This document shows positions 1-12,000 of a stretch of DNA of 64,000 nucleotides, in pieces. The notes under the pieces were generated by a model. The model had not been told where the DNA came from, searched no databases, and saw nothing but the letters and a program-made list of their open reading frames with translations. The stretch is from Melanocharis versteri (lineage: Eukaryota; Chordata; Aves; Passeriformes; Melanocharitidae). The translations under genes and the position numbers were made by a program. Position 1 is the stretch's first letter. Every line of letters starts with the position of its first letter. The stretch is from NCBI GenBank assembly GCA_013397845.1, contig VZTG01006664.1:1-64000 (forward strand). The letters run 5' to 3'.

Positions 1-3000
1 ACCAAGCTGTCAGCATCCATACTGATTCTTTAGACATATGAAGAATTTTCCACAAAGCGATCGTTTCAGTGGTTTTGCAAAGCTCTGCTTTCTCTTTTGA
101 TTAGTGGACTGGTCTCTTTCTGACCACACCACAGTGCCAACCTGGGTCATTCCTAGGACTCAGAGTAATTTTGGGTTAGTACTAACCACATAAAGAACAA
201 AAGACTTACATATAATTTTAGATGTTCTTTTACTCTGTGGAGCTTTGTAGCAAAGTCTTCTTTGTCCCTGCCTTATCTCTAAGTTTTGATGAGAATAGAC
301 ATGTCATGGTTTCTTCATCAGGTGCTTTTCCAAGTATTGTTTAACACTGATGTAAACTTCAGGGGTTTTGAAAGCAAGCTAGACTTTAACTACAATTGAA
401 TTTTAAGCTTCTCTTTCCATGAGATTGCATGTCAAAATCTAATCTCTTATGCTTACACACTAGCATAGCAACCAAGAGAAAAAAGCGATGAAAACAAATG
501 TACCAAAGCTGCTCTTCTCTTCCATGTTGCCAACTCCTGCTTTTTATGGCTCTGGCAGCAGCAAAGAGCCAAATAGCAGAAGAAATGCCCAGTTTGAAAG
601 GACATGTTTGAAAGGAAGAATTACACATAGCTGGTTAATTCCATAGGGCTGAAGTAACAATCCGTTGCAACAGATCCTCCAGTCTCTTGAAGGGTTTGTG
701 AGCCCAAGTTAATGTCCCAGGGAAATCCTTGAGACTTGGGGTTTGTATGGTAATTTGAAACCAGGTGTATTATATGTTGTATCTAATTGATCACAATTCT
801 TGTAGGGACATGCCTATTAGCTCATCTCTTCCTTATAACTTTGCTTCCCTAGCTCTGTCGGGTTAGTGTGGAGGCACAAGCTTAAGGAGCAGAGGCTGTC
901 ATTTTTATCCAGGTCCATCAGATTTTTTTTTAACTTATGTCATTTAACAGTTGCTTTTTAGCCTTTTCCTATTTTCTTACATCTATTCTTCAACTTGACA
1001 TGCCAGGAGGTCGAACAGAGCTCTGACAGTCTTCGTTCCTCTGCTCCAATGCGCAAGTTAAGTGCTCCAACAGAGCCCTTGCCTTGGGGAATAGAAAGAG
1101 AATACGGCCTTAAGTCCTTTCTGAAACTTGTATCAGCTCCTCATTTAAGGCTGGGCAGCACTCACAGCAACTCCAACCCCACTGTCTCACAAGAACCACC
1201 ACTCCATTTTTCAACATCTCAGAGGTTTTCTCTTGATGTTACTCAGCATTTCACAGCTAAATATCGTGTGACTGCTGCTGCAGGGTGATTTTAATCCCTG
1301 TAACAGATGTGGCTGTTTAAGGCATATCACAGGTCTGCATTGCTCAGGAACCCATTTATAACAGAGCCTCAACATCTCTTCACACATGGGTGTTAAAGGG
1401 GACAAGTACTTTGCAGGGAATGCTCTAAAAGTCAGAGGTATAGGTTTGTGGCCCCTTTACCCATTGAAACAAGCACTGTTGACTTCCATAGATATTCATA
1501 AACTCCAGAGCTGAGAACTCAAGTATATAATTGTTTTGAACATAAACCGTCAAGAAAAGAACAGTCTTAGCATAGTTTTTGAGAAATGCCTGCTATTGTC
1601 TTAACACCATGTCTCATGACATTGACAAAATAGTCATATAATAATTATCCAATTTTAATTTTTAAATCAAGTTATAGGGCAACAAGGAAATAATGGCTTT
1701 GTTCACACACTAGCAGTTATCTTCTGTTTACCAGTACTCAGAATATCCCTGAGTCATTTGTCATATCTGTCCTCCAACTGTGTTAAAACTAGGACAACAT
1801 TGCACTGAATTTTGCATGCAGACAATTTGGATGCATGGTGCTAGCTCAAGATATGAGTATGGACAGGCTAAAATACAACTGGCAAATAATAAGTGTGAAA
1901 TTGAAACAGGAATAAATACCAGTTTCACTCAGAATTGTGCTGCTAATAAATACAGTCTATTAAAAAGTGCTATGCATAACTTCCAAATGTATTCTCCAAA
2001 TGCTATAAATTTGCAGAAAACAAACTGATTTACACATCCAGCTAAAATTATCTTTCTTCCATTTGTGACACATCACTTTCAGACACAACAGTGTTTTGAA
2101 GATAAATTAAATCTGCCTTTGGTATTAAGCCAAAATCGCAAGAGAAGAACTGTTGGAAATGTGTTAGAGTTTTTAGATTTGCTACTGGTTTCCTAACTGG
2201 GAATTAAAAATATCTTTTAAATTATTATGTCACTATTTGACTTCATTAGAAAACATGCATGAGTTAGGTTAAAATTGATCTTAAATTACAAGCACTTGTT
2301 TAGAAAATGTTCTAAAACTGATGAGCTGTGAAACTTTCTGCACACTGTGTCATTTCCAAACCACTGTGAAACAAACTTACTCTGACTTAATTGTTCCAGA
2401 GTTCACAGATTAAAAAAGCTGGGTGATGCTAATTCTTGTATAGGTTAGACTGCTCCTTCTAAGTTTGTCTGCTGTGGAAATTGAAGTGTTGGAAATGTGA
2501 AGAAAATTAATTTTAAAAGGTATTTGAAAGGTCAGAGCATGTTATGCTCAAATTAAATCAAACCCTGCAAGGGATTAAGGATAAGCTTTTTGTGCGAAAA
2601 GGTTTTGGAATTATTCCTCTTTTCTTTGCTGTGGTAGCTCACCATCTGCAGTCTCTCCAAATGGCTCCAACAGCAGGGTACAGAAAACATGCGAGTCTCT
2701 CAAAAAGAAGGTGACCTTCCTCCTCTGGGCCCAGTGGGATAGCTCCAGTCACTGTTATAAATGCATGCTTTCCTAGAAACAGTGCAGGAATCACAATAGA
2801 TTGAATAGTGACTGTGTTACGTTTGTCTTTTTGTTTTGTATTTTTTTTTTTTTTCAATTTAAACCAGTCGAAAATAAACCCTGCTGACAGCCAAACACAA
2901 CAACTGAAAGATTAAACAGTAATGGAGAAATTGCTCAGATGAAAGGTCATATAAGCAACCTCAGCCATCTGAACATATATGAGAGCTGTGTTTATTGGAC

Positions 3001-3540
3001 ACATCTGCCAGAAGGAACTTTCTCTGAATTTTATTGGTTCTCTGGTTGCTGTAAAACAATTGCCTTTGTAGAGACCTCATTGATTCTGGAAGAGAAGGAT
3101 TTTCCTTGGGTTGAGATGACTTGTGAGGTTTTTTTTTTCTTTTTTCCATTTATACATGAGCACAATCTAGGCTGCATTCTGAAAGTCTTGCAGATAAGAA
3201 AATCACCTGTCTCATTTGTAAAACTCATTGAGTAGTGGTGTAGAATGAGCTTAATGGAAACTTGTCCTGTTAGAAAGAGCCAAATCCTTTCACTTTTACT
3301 TTTTATTGAGAGCTGTGCTGTCCTTTGAGCAAAATTCTTTCCACATAAGCACTGGGAGAGGTGGTGGCGGTAGGTGAGGGGATTGATGGAAATACTAAAT
3401 ACTGATAGAGCTGCTTAATTGTCATGGGAAAAGGATTCAGACAGACTGAGAGATATAGCAACTTAATTCGCAGATTAATTTTCTGATTTCCCTGTAACGA
3501 TACCATGATGAATAGAGTGCTGACAACACCTTAAAATTTG
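1..3540. other. AT-rich non-coding tract
   Basis: No gene, RNA or recognisable transposon is seen. All six frames are closed at short intervals; the longest open stretches are under 100 codons and are not protein-like. The only simple-sequence features are a 14-T run at 2841-2854 and a 14-bp palindrome at 174-187. It reads as intronic or intergenic vertebrate DNA. Confidence 0.7.
174..187. repeat. Perfect 14-bp palindrome
   Basis: GGTTAGTACTAACC is a perfect dyad centred on the GTAC core. Palindromes of this length are expected occasionally by chance in 64 kb, so no function is assigned. Confidence 0.5.
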
Positions 3541-4075
3541 TTCATCACCAGCTGTAGTTCTTCAGGGTGAGTGACTTGCTGCTTCCAACAGCGAGCTTCA
3601 GCAGGGCAGCATCCTGCTGATTTCAAGGAAGCTTCTGCCGAGTGTCCTGGGTAACTGATGACAGCCCTGACCAGCCCTGCTGGGGCCTCCCACCCCAGGA
3701 GCAGGATTTAAACTCAGCCCTGAGCCACCAATGTCTGTTTAAGCAGTGCTTCCAGCTGCTCTCCAGCTTAGGCACAACTTGTACTTGCCCGTAGACTCTG
3801 GCCCACACATGGGATTCCTGGCTGGGTGGAAGGGCTGTCCTGTCACTGTGGGTCTGTCTGGAAATCTCCTGATGCATTGACCACAAAGCCTGGCCCCAGG
3901 CTTGCCTCATCACCTTGAACCCACCTGATGGACGGAGATCCTGGTTAAAGCTGGCTGCCATCTCCAGAGCTGCCCTGCTCTCTGTCAGGTGCCTGGGATG
4001 GGCTGCTGCCATCCCCAGGTCCCCTCTTCACCTTCTCTGGGCTCACACCTCTATCTCCAGACCTAGCATCTTCTT
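3541..4075. other. GC-richer non-coding patch, origin unknown
   Basis: Base composition rises well above the flanks, with many CTG, CAG and CCC words, but CpG dinucleotides remain few, so this is not a CpG island. A minus-strand open frame of 129 codons (3623-4012) crosses it; its translation is low in recognisable features and the length fits chance in GC-rich DNA. Such patches in bird genomes are often eroded retroelements. I could not align this one to any family I know, so the origin is left open. Confidence 0.4.
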
Positions 4076-6090
4076 CTACTTAGTTAGCTCATCTACATAT
4101 AACCCCACATTTATTAGAAATCAAGATCTCAGGAAAATTGTTCTTAAGCTCTTTTCAATTTGGGAACACAAAGAAGCATTTAGCATACATAAATTGCAGA
4201 AGATAGATGCAGAATATTGATGACAAAGACAGAAGAAAATTTTTTACCTTTTAAAACTGTAGAATGTTAGCAGTAAGAAGTTCTATATATCCAATTGCTT
4301 TAATGCCTATGCTCCTTTGGTATCTCCATTGGATTTAGGGTATTTTATTTCTCATATTCGTGCACTAAGTTTCTTCTAGTTTCTCCTAAACCTAGTATCT
4401 GTTTCTAATTTGATTTTTAAGAATACTTGTGAGTCTGTATAGCTAAAAATATTAATGTATCCAAGTATAAATCAGATCACTAGAGGCTGAAATATGCCTT
4501 TATCCATCTAATCTCCTTGCTTCAATATCCGGAGAAGCATAAGGCAAAAATACCAGTGCACGACTTCACAGGTATAGTGCAAGATAAATTGAAGATAATT
4601 TCACCTAAGCAAAGCATTCACAACAGAAATACAATTTGGCTATATAAAAAGAAGAGTATTTAGGTCAGGGCTGTAATTTAGCTTGTTTTAAAGATGTTGA
4701 AAGGTGTGTTACTTTAGTCAGGGAAGACAAGCCATGTTATTTATTACTAAAGAATGAGAATGTGTGCGTAAATATATATTTCTTTTTAATATGTGTACTT
4801 ATGTTTATGTGACTTTGTGCCAGAATTCAGGGTTATACTGAACAGGGCTGGAAATATAAACTAACTGGAGCTGAAAGAGTGCTTGTGAGAAGATAGACTC
4901 CACAAAATGCCAAGGGTCCTTGAGGACCATGAAACAATGATAAAACTTCTGATTTGTTTTTGTAGCCTCTGCTGGTCTGGTGAGGTTTGCTCCTCCTAGA
5001 CTTGCAGCTGAGATCAAAGGGAACCTTTAAGATGTTGGCATAAGGAAGAGGAAAGATTGAGCAATTTGCCAGGGGCTGCCCCATGAGCCTTTCTGAGTGC
5101 TGATGGGAATGCAAAGATAAATGAGAATGACATCAAATGTAGCAAACTGTCTTTGCCTATGGCTGAGATGGAGATAACTGGGTTGAATAAGACCTACTAG
5201 TACTTTCAAGGAAAGGTTAAAGTTTAGGAAAGGGTCAGTGTGCAGAATATCAATAAATACCACAGGAACAAGGGTAAGAATAATTTGCGTTCAAGGCATA
5301 GTTGAACTAACCAGTAAAGCATCTTTGTGTCAGGATGATTCCCCCTGTGTAGAGGTTTTCAGTGATCACTGCCTTATAATTTTTTTTTGTACAACGAGTG
5401 TGAGTGTTCACTATTTGTTTTCTTTTATCATTTTTTAATTGACTCAGACTTCTATCCAGAGCACCATTTCTTTCTAAGCACAGAGAAAACTTATCACCAA
5501 CGAAAAGGTGGTATAGCTTGGGAGGAATGACATATGTATAGTTGAGTATTTCTTTACTTCCACTTTGAAAACTGTGATTCTAGATACATTTGAAATTAGT
5601 GTTATGGGTACATTTTCAAATTAAGTTTTTAACTTCCTAAGAATCCTTGTTTTGATGGCTTAAATAACATTTAAATTTGAGTTGTCATTTCAACCAGAGT
5701 TGCTGCCCTGACACAATGAGTTTGGCTCAGCATCCTGAGTGCAGCTCTATGCACTGTCCATGCACAATGAAACAGAATGTGCGTTTTCAAAGCTGCTGGA
5801 ATTTGGCAGTCTGCTTTGTACTGAATTCCTGTGGCTTGTGCAGACAGATGACAATACATGTGGACAGAAACACACAGACCCCCACCCTACTACAGTCTTT
5901 CCAGACTGTAAGGCTTCCTGTATTAAGTGCTTGGTATTCTTAATTGGTGTCATATCCTTCTGATGTTTGTGGATTATGTTATTCCTCCCCATATCCCTAG
6001 AAACCACCAAACCATCTGCAAGCTGTTGTAGTTGCGAATGCTGGAATCGCATAAATTCATGTTTTTTCCTCCTTTGCTATCACTTGAACC
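4076..6090. other. AT-rich non-coding tract
   Basis: Nothing gene-like is seen. Several overlapping short open frames occur on both strands around 4805-5263 and 5671-6052, but none is protein-like. It contains one short perfect hairpin at 5891-5910. Confidence 0.65.
5891..5910. repeat. Perfect inverted repeat, 8-bp arms
   Basis: TACAGTCT and AGACTGTA are exact reverse complements separated by TTCC. In RNA this would form a compact stem-loop. It is too short for a microRNA precursor, and the flanks do not extend the pairing. Confidence 0.5.
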
Positions 6091-6489
6091 CTAGGTCTGG
6101 GATTTTTATTGACTGGCTGGTCCTGCTTTCTGCATGACCGAAACAATGGGATGCAAGGCTGGCTGAGGCAAATGCAAGCACGTACAGAGGCCTGGGGATG
6201 TGTACTTGGAGCTCCACTGGGAGATGGCCAGGATTTTGTAAGGCAGCCCCTTTGTGAGCACTACACAACCAGTTTTGCAGCAGCCCTGCTGGTTGCCCTA
6301 CCATCCCCACAGGAGGTTCAGGTCGGGGGGAAGAGACAGCGTAATCCATCTGTCCTCCTCACCATGGCGTTGCACCTGGATCCATGAAATAAGCATCACA
6401 TAGCACTGAGGGGTTTTCAGCAAATGTTCAGCTCTGCAGAACTGCTGGTGGTGGTTGTGGAAGGTCAGGTCATGGAGATCTCTGGCTGG
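6091..6489. other. Moderately GC-rich non-coding tract beside LTR
   Basis: Intermediate GC content, with CAGG and CTGG words. It lies directly next to the LTR relic that starts near 6490 and may be further eroded retroelement sequence downstream of it on the minus strand. I see no alignable motif that proves this. The open frames here (80-92 codons) are not protein-like. Confidence 0.4.
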
Positions 6490-7153
6490 AGATGTGTGGT
6501 GGGTTTACTGCAGCCAAATGCCCACCTAGCTGCCCGCTCACTCTCCCTGTCAACAGGGCAGGGTGAGAGGGCAAAATGAAAATCTTGTAGGTTGAGTCAA
6601 AAAACAGATCACTTACCAACTACCATCATGGGAAAAACAGATTCAGTTAGGGGGAAATTAATTTATTGCCAATTAAATTAGATTTGGATCACCACAAACA
6701 CAGGAAATGAAACAACACAGTGAGTGATGTAGAGGAGATAGGGGGTTGTGGTTGCTTCATAACAGCTCCTATCTGCTGCTCCTTCCTCCTCACTCTTCTC
6801 CCTGCTCCTGCATGGGCTTTCCACAGGCTGTGGTTTCCTTCAGGGCATCTCCACCTGCTCCAGTGTGGGCTCCTCTCTGGGCTCTGTGCCCTTCGGGTGC
6901 CTGGCGGACCTTCTTGTCTTTCCCTCCTGCTCTGACCTTGGTGGTCGCAGGGCTTTTTCTTACACTTTTTGCTTGCTGCCTGGCAGAGTTTTACCCTTAA
7001 AAAATGTTGGGGTTTTTTTTTTTTTTTCAGAGAGGCACCACCAGGTTTCTCTGAGGGCTCAGCAGTGCCTGGCTGTGGGGCTGCCATGAAGCCAGATGGA
7101 ATCTGCCCTGGCCGCAGCTCACAGTTGCCATCCCCACTGCCAGTGCCCACACA
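6490..7153 (-). mobile_element. Decayed LTR of an avian endogenous retrovirus
   Basis: Read on the minus strand, the sequence follows block by block an LTR and leader I recall as a common repeat in bird genomes. The order is: a TGTGTGGGCA-like left end at 7153; a stretch ending in GGTGGTGCCTCTCTG, corresponding to the GGTAGCGCCTCTGGG of better-preserved copies; an A-rich block with TTTTTTAAGG in place of a TATA-like TATTTAAG; a block matching CCACCAAGGTCAG; and Pro/Cys-rich stretches with repeated CTGGAGCAGG-type words. It finishes near 6490 with blocks resembling CTCACTTACC and AATTAATTTATTGCC read on the plus strand. No gag, pol or env remnant follows, so it is a solo LTR or LTR-leader fragment. 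Many substitutions and lost CpGs show it is old. I recall the family as ERVL-type, but the class is uncertain. The 190-codon minus-strand frame here (6689-7261) is an accident of composition, not a retroviral gene. Confidence 0.6.
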
Positions 7154-7465
7154 GACCCCTGATCCAAGGTGTCTGACAGGGCACCCTAGAGCACATGGAC
7201 TGCCCAGCCCATGGCTGGCTGCCCGTGGGGTCAGTGTCCTGTGGGAGCCCTGCTGCTTCATGCGGGTTCTGGCTGGGAAATGTTGGCGGCTCTTTTGGGT
7301 TTAGCGAGCTAGTCCCTCTTGCTCTGTGAAAGTCGGTGAAGCTCCAGCTTCCGAGCAATAAAAGTAAAGTCGTCCTTGATCAAAAGCTAGGTTCTTCACG
7401 AAGAAAGGCTCGTGATGCTGGGGTCTAGCATGGTCTTGTTTTTTTGTTTGTTTTTTTTTCCCCAG
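7154..7465. other. Non-coding tract between LTR and candidate exon
   Basis: It begins GC-rich and ends in a T-rich stretch (7440-7460). An AATAAA occurs near 7355. CpG is slightly more frequent than in the flanks. Nothing is recognised; it may include target DNA flanking the LTR. Confidence 0.35.
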
Positions 7466-7579
7466 CTGCCACGGATGAGAGTGTTGGTCATGGCCCTTGT
7501 TATTCTGGGAGACTCTGATCACCTGATCATCATTAGTCTTAATCACTTGCTGCTGATTTCAATCACACAAACAAAGTGG
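7466..7579 (+). other. Splice-site-bounded open stretch, candidate exon
   Basis: A long T-rich tract ending CCCCAG precedes position 7466, and GTGAGT begins at 7580. The 114 bases between are exactly 38 codons, open in phase 0 from end to end. The fourth codon is ATG, and the translation is rich in Leu, Ile and Val with Gly-Asp-Ser-Asp in the middle. I do not recognise it. The frame closes at TAA about four codons beyond the donor. T-rich tracts with AG are common here, so this may be chance or a non-coding RNA exon. Confidence 0.15.
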
Positions 7580-8600
7580 GTGAGTATATAAGCAGCTGCA
7601 GAATAATAACGTGGGGGGAAAAGTATGGTTGTGGTTTGTGAGTGGCTTTAGTGGCTGGGGAGGTGAGGGCTCTCTAAGAAGGTGTTGAGGAATTTTTGTC
7701 AAAATTACTGAGAACACTTGCCGCGAGTACTGGAGCTGGTTTTAGTGGCTTCTGGAATTGTGGCTATGGTATGTATTTTTTAGTGCTTTATGTTGTCTGA
7801 TGTAAACAGGAATGCTTCATGAAAGCATTTCGAGGTATTATTTCTTGAGTGCTTTTATGAAACCATAATTGGTTTCGTTACATATTAAGATTGTATTCTT
7901 GTGTTTGGTATGTGAGTTATTTTCTACAACCTTTTCTTTATGAAAAGCTTGTGTGTGAGTTTATTAGAATTTTGCCTCCAACTTTTTATGCTCCATCTAT
8001 ATTGTAATAAAATAGTACTAAAGTTGAAAAGATAATGTGGATGTAGTCTGGTGAGTTCTTTATGCACATTTTCCAAGAAATTAATGAAATCTTTAAGTAA
8101 AACCAGCTTATTTGTTTAGTAGTGTTTTAAACTGAATTTTAATAAATATTAATTTGAGCATTTTTCTTCACTCTTTCCACAGAATATTGGAGCTAGTTAT
8201 TGAAGTGGTAAGGATGATGCTATGGAATGATTTATAAATATTGTTTAAAGAGTTTCCTTGGGGTTTTTTTGTTTGATAAGTTCAGCCAATTTTGGGAACT
8301 CTGGTTATTGTGGAACTTGAATGAAACATTGGCACCTTTTCATAAATACAGATACATATGTATGTATATGCACCTCTATAAATACACTAAAGTTTTTAGT
8401 ATTTGTTCTTTAGCTTTACTGAATGGAATTATTACAACTTTTGTGAATGTTTTGGGGCAAAAGTCCAAATGTTTGCTTCAAATCAACAGCAGTTAAAATG
8501 ATGGCAGTTGGAAATAAATAGTGAGGGAGTTCACATTTATGTACTCAGTACAGGAATATGCCAGTGCCTGGAAAAAAAAGCTGCAGGAAAAGGTTTCTAC
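7580..8600. other. AT-rich non-coding tract
   Basis: No gene is seen. It holds an imperfect palindrome (AATGCTTCATGAAAGCATT, 7811-7829), an AATAAA near 8007, and the splice-bounded 25-mer described separately. T-rich words dominate, as in the introns of long vertebrate genes. Confidence 0.6.
8183..8207 (+). other. Candidate 25-nt microexon
   Basis: A strong acceptor (pyrimidine tract ending TTTCCACAG, last base 8182) is followed after 25 bases by GTAAGG at 8208. A branch-point-like TATTAAT lies about 30 bases upstream. One frame is open: a single leading base, then eight codons reading ILELVIEV. Microexons of this size occur in neuronal genes, but there is no further evidence here, and a chance pairing of splice signals is the simpler view. 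Confidence 0.12.
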
Positions 8601-9060
8601 TGTGCAACTTGCTTTCAGCTTGGCCTGCTGCAGGAACGTGGGACAGCTGTGGCAGAGAGCACCAGCGTAGCTCGAGGCTCCGGAGGGGCTCTGGGCAGTG
8701 CCAGGGGCTGGGGGAGGCAGGAGCTCGCTGGGACCAGCTGCTTCCAGCGCTGAGGGGCTGCAGCAAGCTGCCCTTGGACAAGCAGAGTCCCTCTGCCTGG
8801 AGCACGGTCTCAAGCCAAGTGCTCTTTTTGTTCCTTCTCGCTGTTATTTTCCACCGAGCCCTGGCTCAGAGGAAGGCTCTCTGCAGTGAGCTGTTGAGCA
8901 GTCAGGCTGTTGGCTCTGTGGCTCTGCTGGGGTCCTGCTGCGTCGCTTCACTGCCTTCTTGGCAGGTCCAAGCTCCCTTGCTGAGCTGTCTGGACCCCAG
9001 ACTTTGGGGCCATCTTCAGTCTCGTTTTCCCCCTCCTTCTCTCAGCTTCCCCTGCAGATC
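8601..9060. other. GC-rich patch with CTG/CAG words
   Basis: This is the most GC-rich stretch of the window. CpGs are present but scattered, too few for a clear CpG island. A 172-codon plus-strand frame (8558-9076) spans it. Its translation is a mix of Leu, Ser, Arg and Cys typical of GC-rich random sequence, and other long frames overlap it on both strands, so I do not call a gene. It may be an old GC-rich retroelement or an isolated compositional patch. Confidence 0.4.
8685..8714 (+). other. G-run cluster, possible G-quadruplex
   Basis: Four G-runs (8685-8688, 8693-8695, 8704-8707, 8710-8714) with loops of 4, 8 and 2 bases could fold as a quadruplex on the plus strand. One loop is slightly longer than the usual limit. 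Confidence 0.3.
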
Positions 9061-12000
9061 CCTGCACAATTTTTGAAGCTCTGAAAGGCAAAACATTGCA
9101 TCATTCAATACAGTGTCCACAAGAGAACTGAAAGGAGCAGATGGTTGTTATTCTTTCCAATTTCTAGGGCAGATTAAGAAAAAATCTTTTATTTGAGCTA
9201 CCACCCCTTTGGACTTTTTCCAGTGTTGAGACTAAACATTTTGGTTTTTAATACCTTTTCTCTTACAGCTTGTATTTGGAATAAAAGGTACCCCTTGTGT
9301 CTTTATATGGTATGCATTGATACACTTGTGTGAGGCTGTTCAGGGGAGCCCGGCACTGAGAAGGGCAGCAGGGCTGGAGGGGAGATTTCTAAGTGTGAGG
9401 GGAGCTGTAGGAAGGGCTCAGTTTGCATTAAAGAGGTTGGCAACAGTGTAGGTACCTATTTTGAAGAATTCGTTACTTTTTTTTTTGTATATTAGGGAAA
9501 TCAGAGGGTTGGTTGTTTAGAAGTAAAAAAGAGCATAGAAAGATACAGAACAAAGTAGTTTGCCAGACTAGTTCCCCTGCAGTACAGAAAAAGCACCGTG
9601 GTCTAGTCTAGAGCAAGTGGCAGGGCAGTTCTGCTTTGAAATGTCATCACCATTATATAACACCATTTCTGAAAATTCTATTTTATGTCTTGGGGAAATA
9701 TGGTAAAATACAGTTCTAAAAGAAATGATTTGAACAGAAGGGGCTAAGTGTCTGCCTCTTCTTCCTGCCACATTAATACCTCTCTATTTTTGTGAATTCT
9801 TGTGTGAATGCAAATCACTGCTATATCATGTTCTCCCAAAATAATCTCTTCTGCCTATTAATATGTTGTGCAACATGAAATATCCTGTTAGAATGCTGTG
9901 AAATACACTTACTAAAATGCTGGGACCAAGTGCTCTGGCATGTGTTTCATACTGTGGATGGGTGCAGTGCTATGAAATGTTCCTCCCCAGCCCCAGTGTG
10001 CAGTGGAACCTGTCTCAAGATGCACAAACCAGTATTTCCAAGGTTTTAGACTGCCTCTGGCTCTTGTGTTCATCTGAGAACTGGAGCAGTAGCTGCAGTC
10101 TTTCTCCCCACCTCCATCAGTTTGTGGGTACCTGTCCTTACTGACCTGTGTATTGTGGCTCCCATCTGGGAGGGAGTTCTACCTGTGCCCTCTAATATCA
10201 ACCAGCAGCTTCGTCATTGCTGGAAGTGTGCCTGTCTCGTTTTGATTTGTTCTTGGCTGTCTTACAAGTGTCATTCTGCTCTTTGATCTGGAGGACCTTT
10301 CTGTGACCCCTTTCAGCCACTCCATTAGCAGTAGTTTGGTATGGATTCGTGTTATGTTATTTTTCTGAAAGGCTGCTTTTTTCAACTCCACAGGATAAAG
10401 AAGACTGTTTCAGCCTGACTCCAGTTGAATGTGAGAGTGCTGCAGTGTTGTGGTGATGACTGTGGATGATATGAACAGTTGCAAATGGATTTCTGCTGCC
10501 TGGGTTGCTGTGGCTGTGGGAGCAGCAGCCAGCCTAGAGGTACCTGCGCTCTGAGTTACTCATAGTGGGGTGTGGGGTCCTGCATGGTGGTAGCAGATGT
10601 GAGGCTAAACCATCACAGCTGATAGCTCATGGTAATTTTATAAGCAGGGAATTTAGTGTACTCCAAGAGGAGATTGAGAGGCAGTGTTATGGCAGATAAT
10701 CTGCCTGAAGAACTGTGTTCACACATAACGCAGTGGAATTACATTGAGATTTATGCCAACTCTTTTCCCCCCTTTGACCTCAGTGAGCTCTTTGAATCAT
10801 GGTTAAGTCAGCTGTGACAGTAGAAAGTGCCCCTTGTTTTTCTATATTTCTGCAAGTGGGCACAGCGTGCAAAATGTGTGCTGCATGATTTGAAGAAAAG
10901 ATGTATTCTGGCTTTTGATGTGGCTTCAACATAACCCGTTGCTGTTGGAGTAGTCCCAAGGGGGAGTGTGGTGGTGGCTGCATAATTTGCAAAGGAGGAA
11001 AGGCATGCAGGTTTCTTCTGCCTTTCTCAGAGAGGATATTATACTTGTTTGGATTGTTTGCACAAGGAGAAGTGAGCATTTTGTATCGAGACCTTGTTTG
11101 TGAAGTGTTTTAAATAAATCTCTTCTATGGAACTTTTATGTAGAGACTGATTTCTGCGAAGAAACAAAGTCCCTGTTATAGGGAGTTCTTGTTTTCTAAA
11201 CTAAATACAAAAAAATTAGGAGTGCCTTGAGTAAGTTCAGGGAACACCCAATTAGAGCAGCTTAATCGTTTGTTCGTTGCAGAGTCAGTGGGTAGCTGCT
11301 CTCAGCTGTGGGTTGGCTCTTCCCAAGGCCATGCTAATACTCTAAACCTGAGGATTCTTATTGCTTTGACTGTGTGACTCTTGACTTCTCAGTTTTTTGT
11401 TCTCTCAACAGCAGGGATTTTTTTTGTCATTGAAATAATTTTGTGGAGAAAGAAAAATCCCCAAGCACAAGCAACTTTCCCATTTCTAACACTCATTATA
11501 TGTTCTTCAAAATGTTCCTGGCACTTCTCAAAACCTACAAGCACATTTGTTGGGTAGGTTGTTTCTGTGACCCCACCTCAAGGATAAACTTTTCTTGTGC
11601 CGTGAAGTCATAACTTTTACTTAAAAGGATGCAAACATCTGAATAATGTAGCATCCTATTCTATGTAATTCTAAATCACTGGACAATTTGGAAACTCTTT
11701 TTGAAAGTTTTAGGGTGTTTTCACAAGTACTAAACAGGTCAAAAAGGAATGGGAAGCAAAGGGAAAGCTGAAGAGCGTGTCTGTGTTCTTAGTTACTGAT
11801 GTCCAGAGGTGTCTCAATGTTTGGTTCACTAATGGCCTTTCTCTATATGTGAAAGAGTATGTAATTTATTCAGTACATATTTATTATGGCTACCTATTGA
11901 GAACAGCACTGAAATACCATATCTCATTTTGCTGTGAATGAGGGGAAGAAAGCCTTTCAACATGAGATTTGTTATTTATTAGAGAATAGAGCTGTACAAA

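Noticed and set aside
3541..4075. CpG island
   Set aside because: GC is raised but CpG dinucleotides are rare, and there is no promoter-like structure.
6689..7261. Longest open frame of the window (190 codons, minus strand)
   Set aside because: It lies almost wholly within the decayed LTR and is low-complexity Pro/Gly/Lys-rich; LTRs of this type do not encode a protein there.
8558..9076. 172-codon plus-strand frame with a hydrophobic run
   Set aside because: It sits in the GC-richest patch where stops are rare, overlaps other long frames on both strands, and shows no domain or family likeness.
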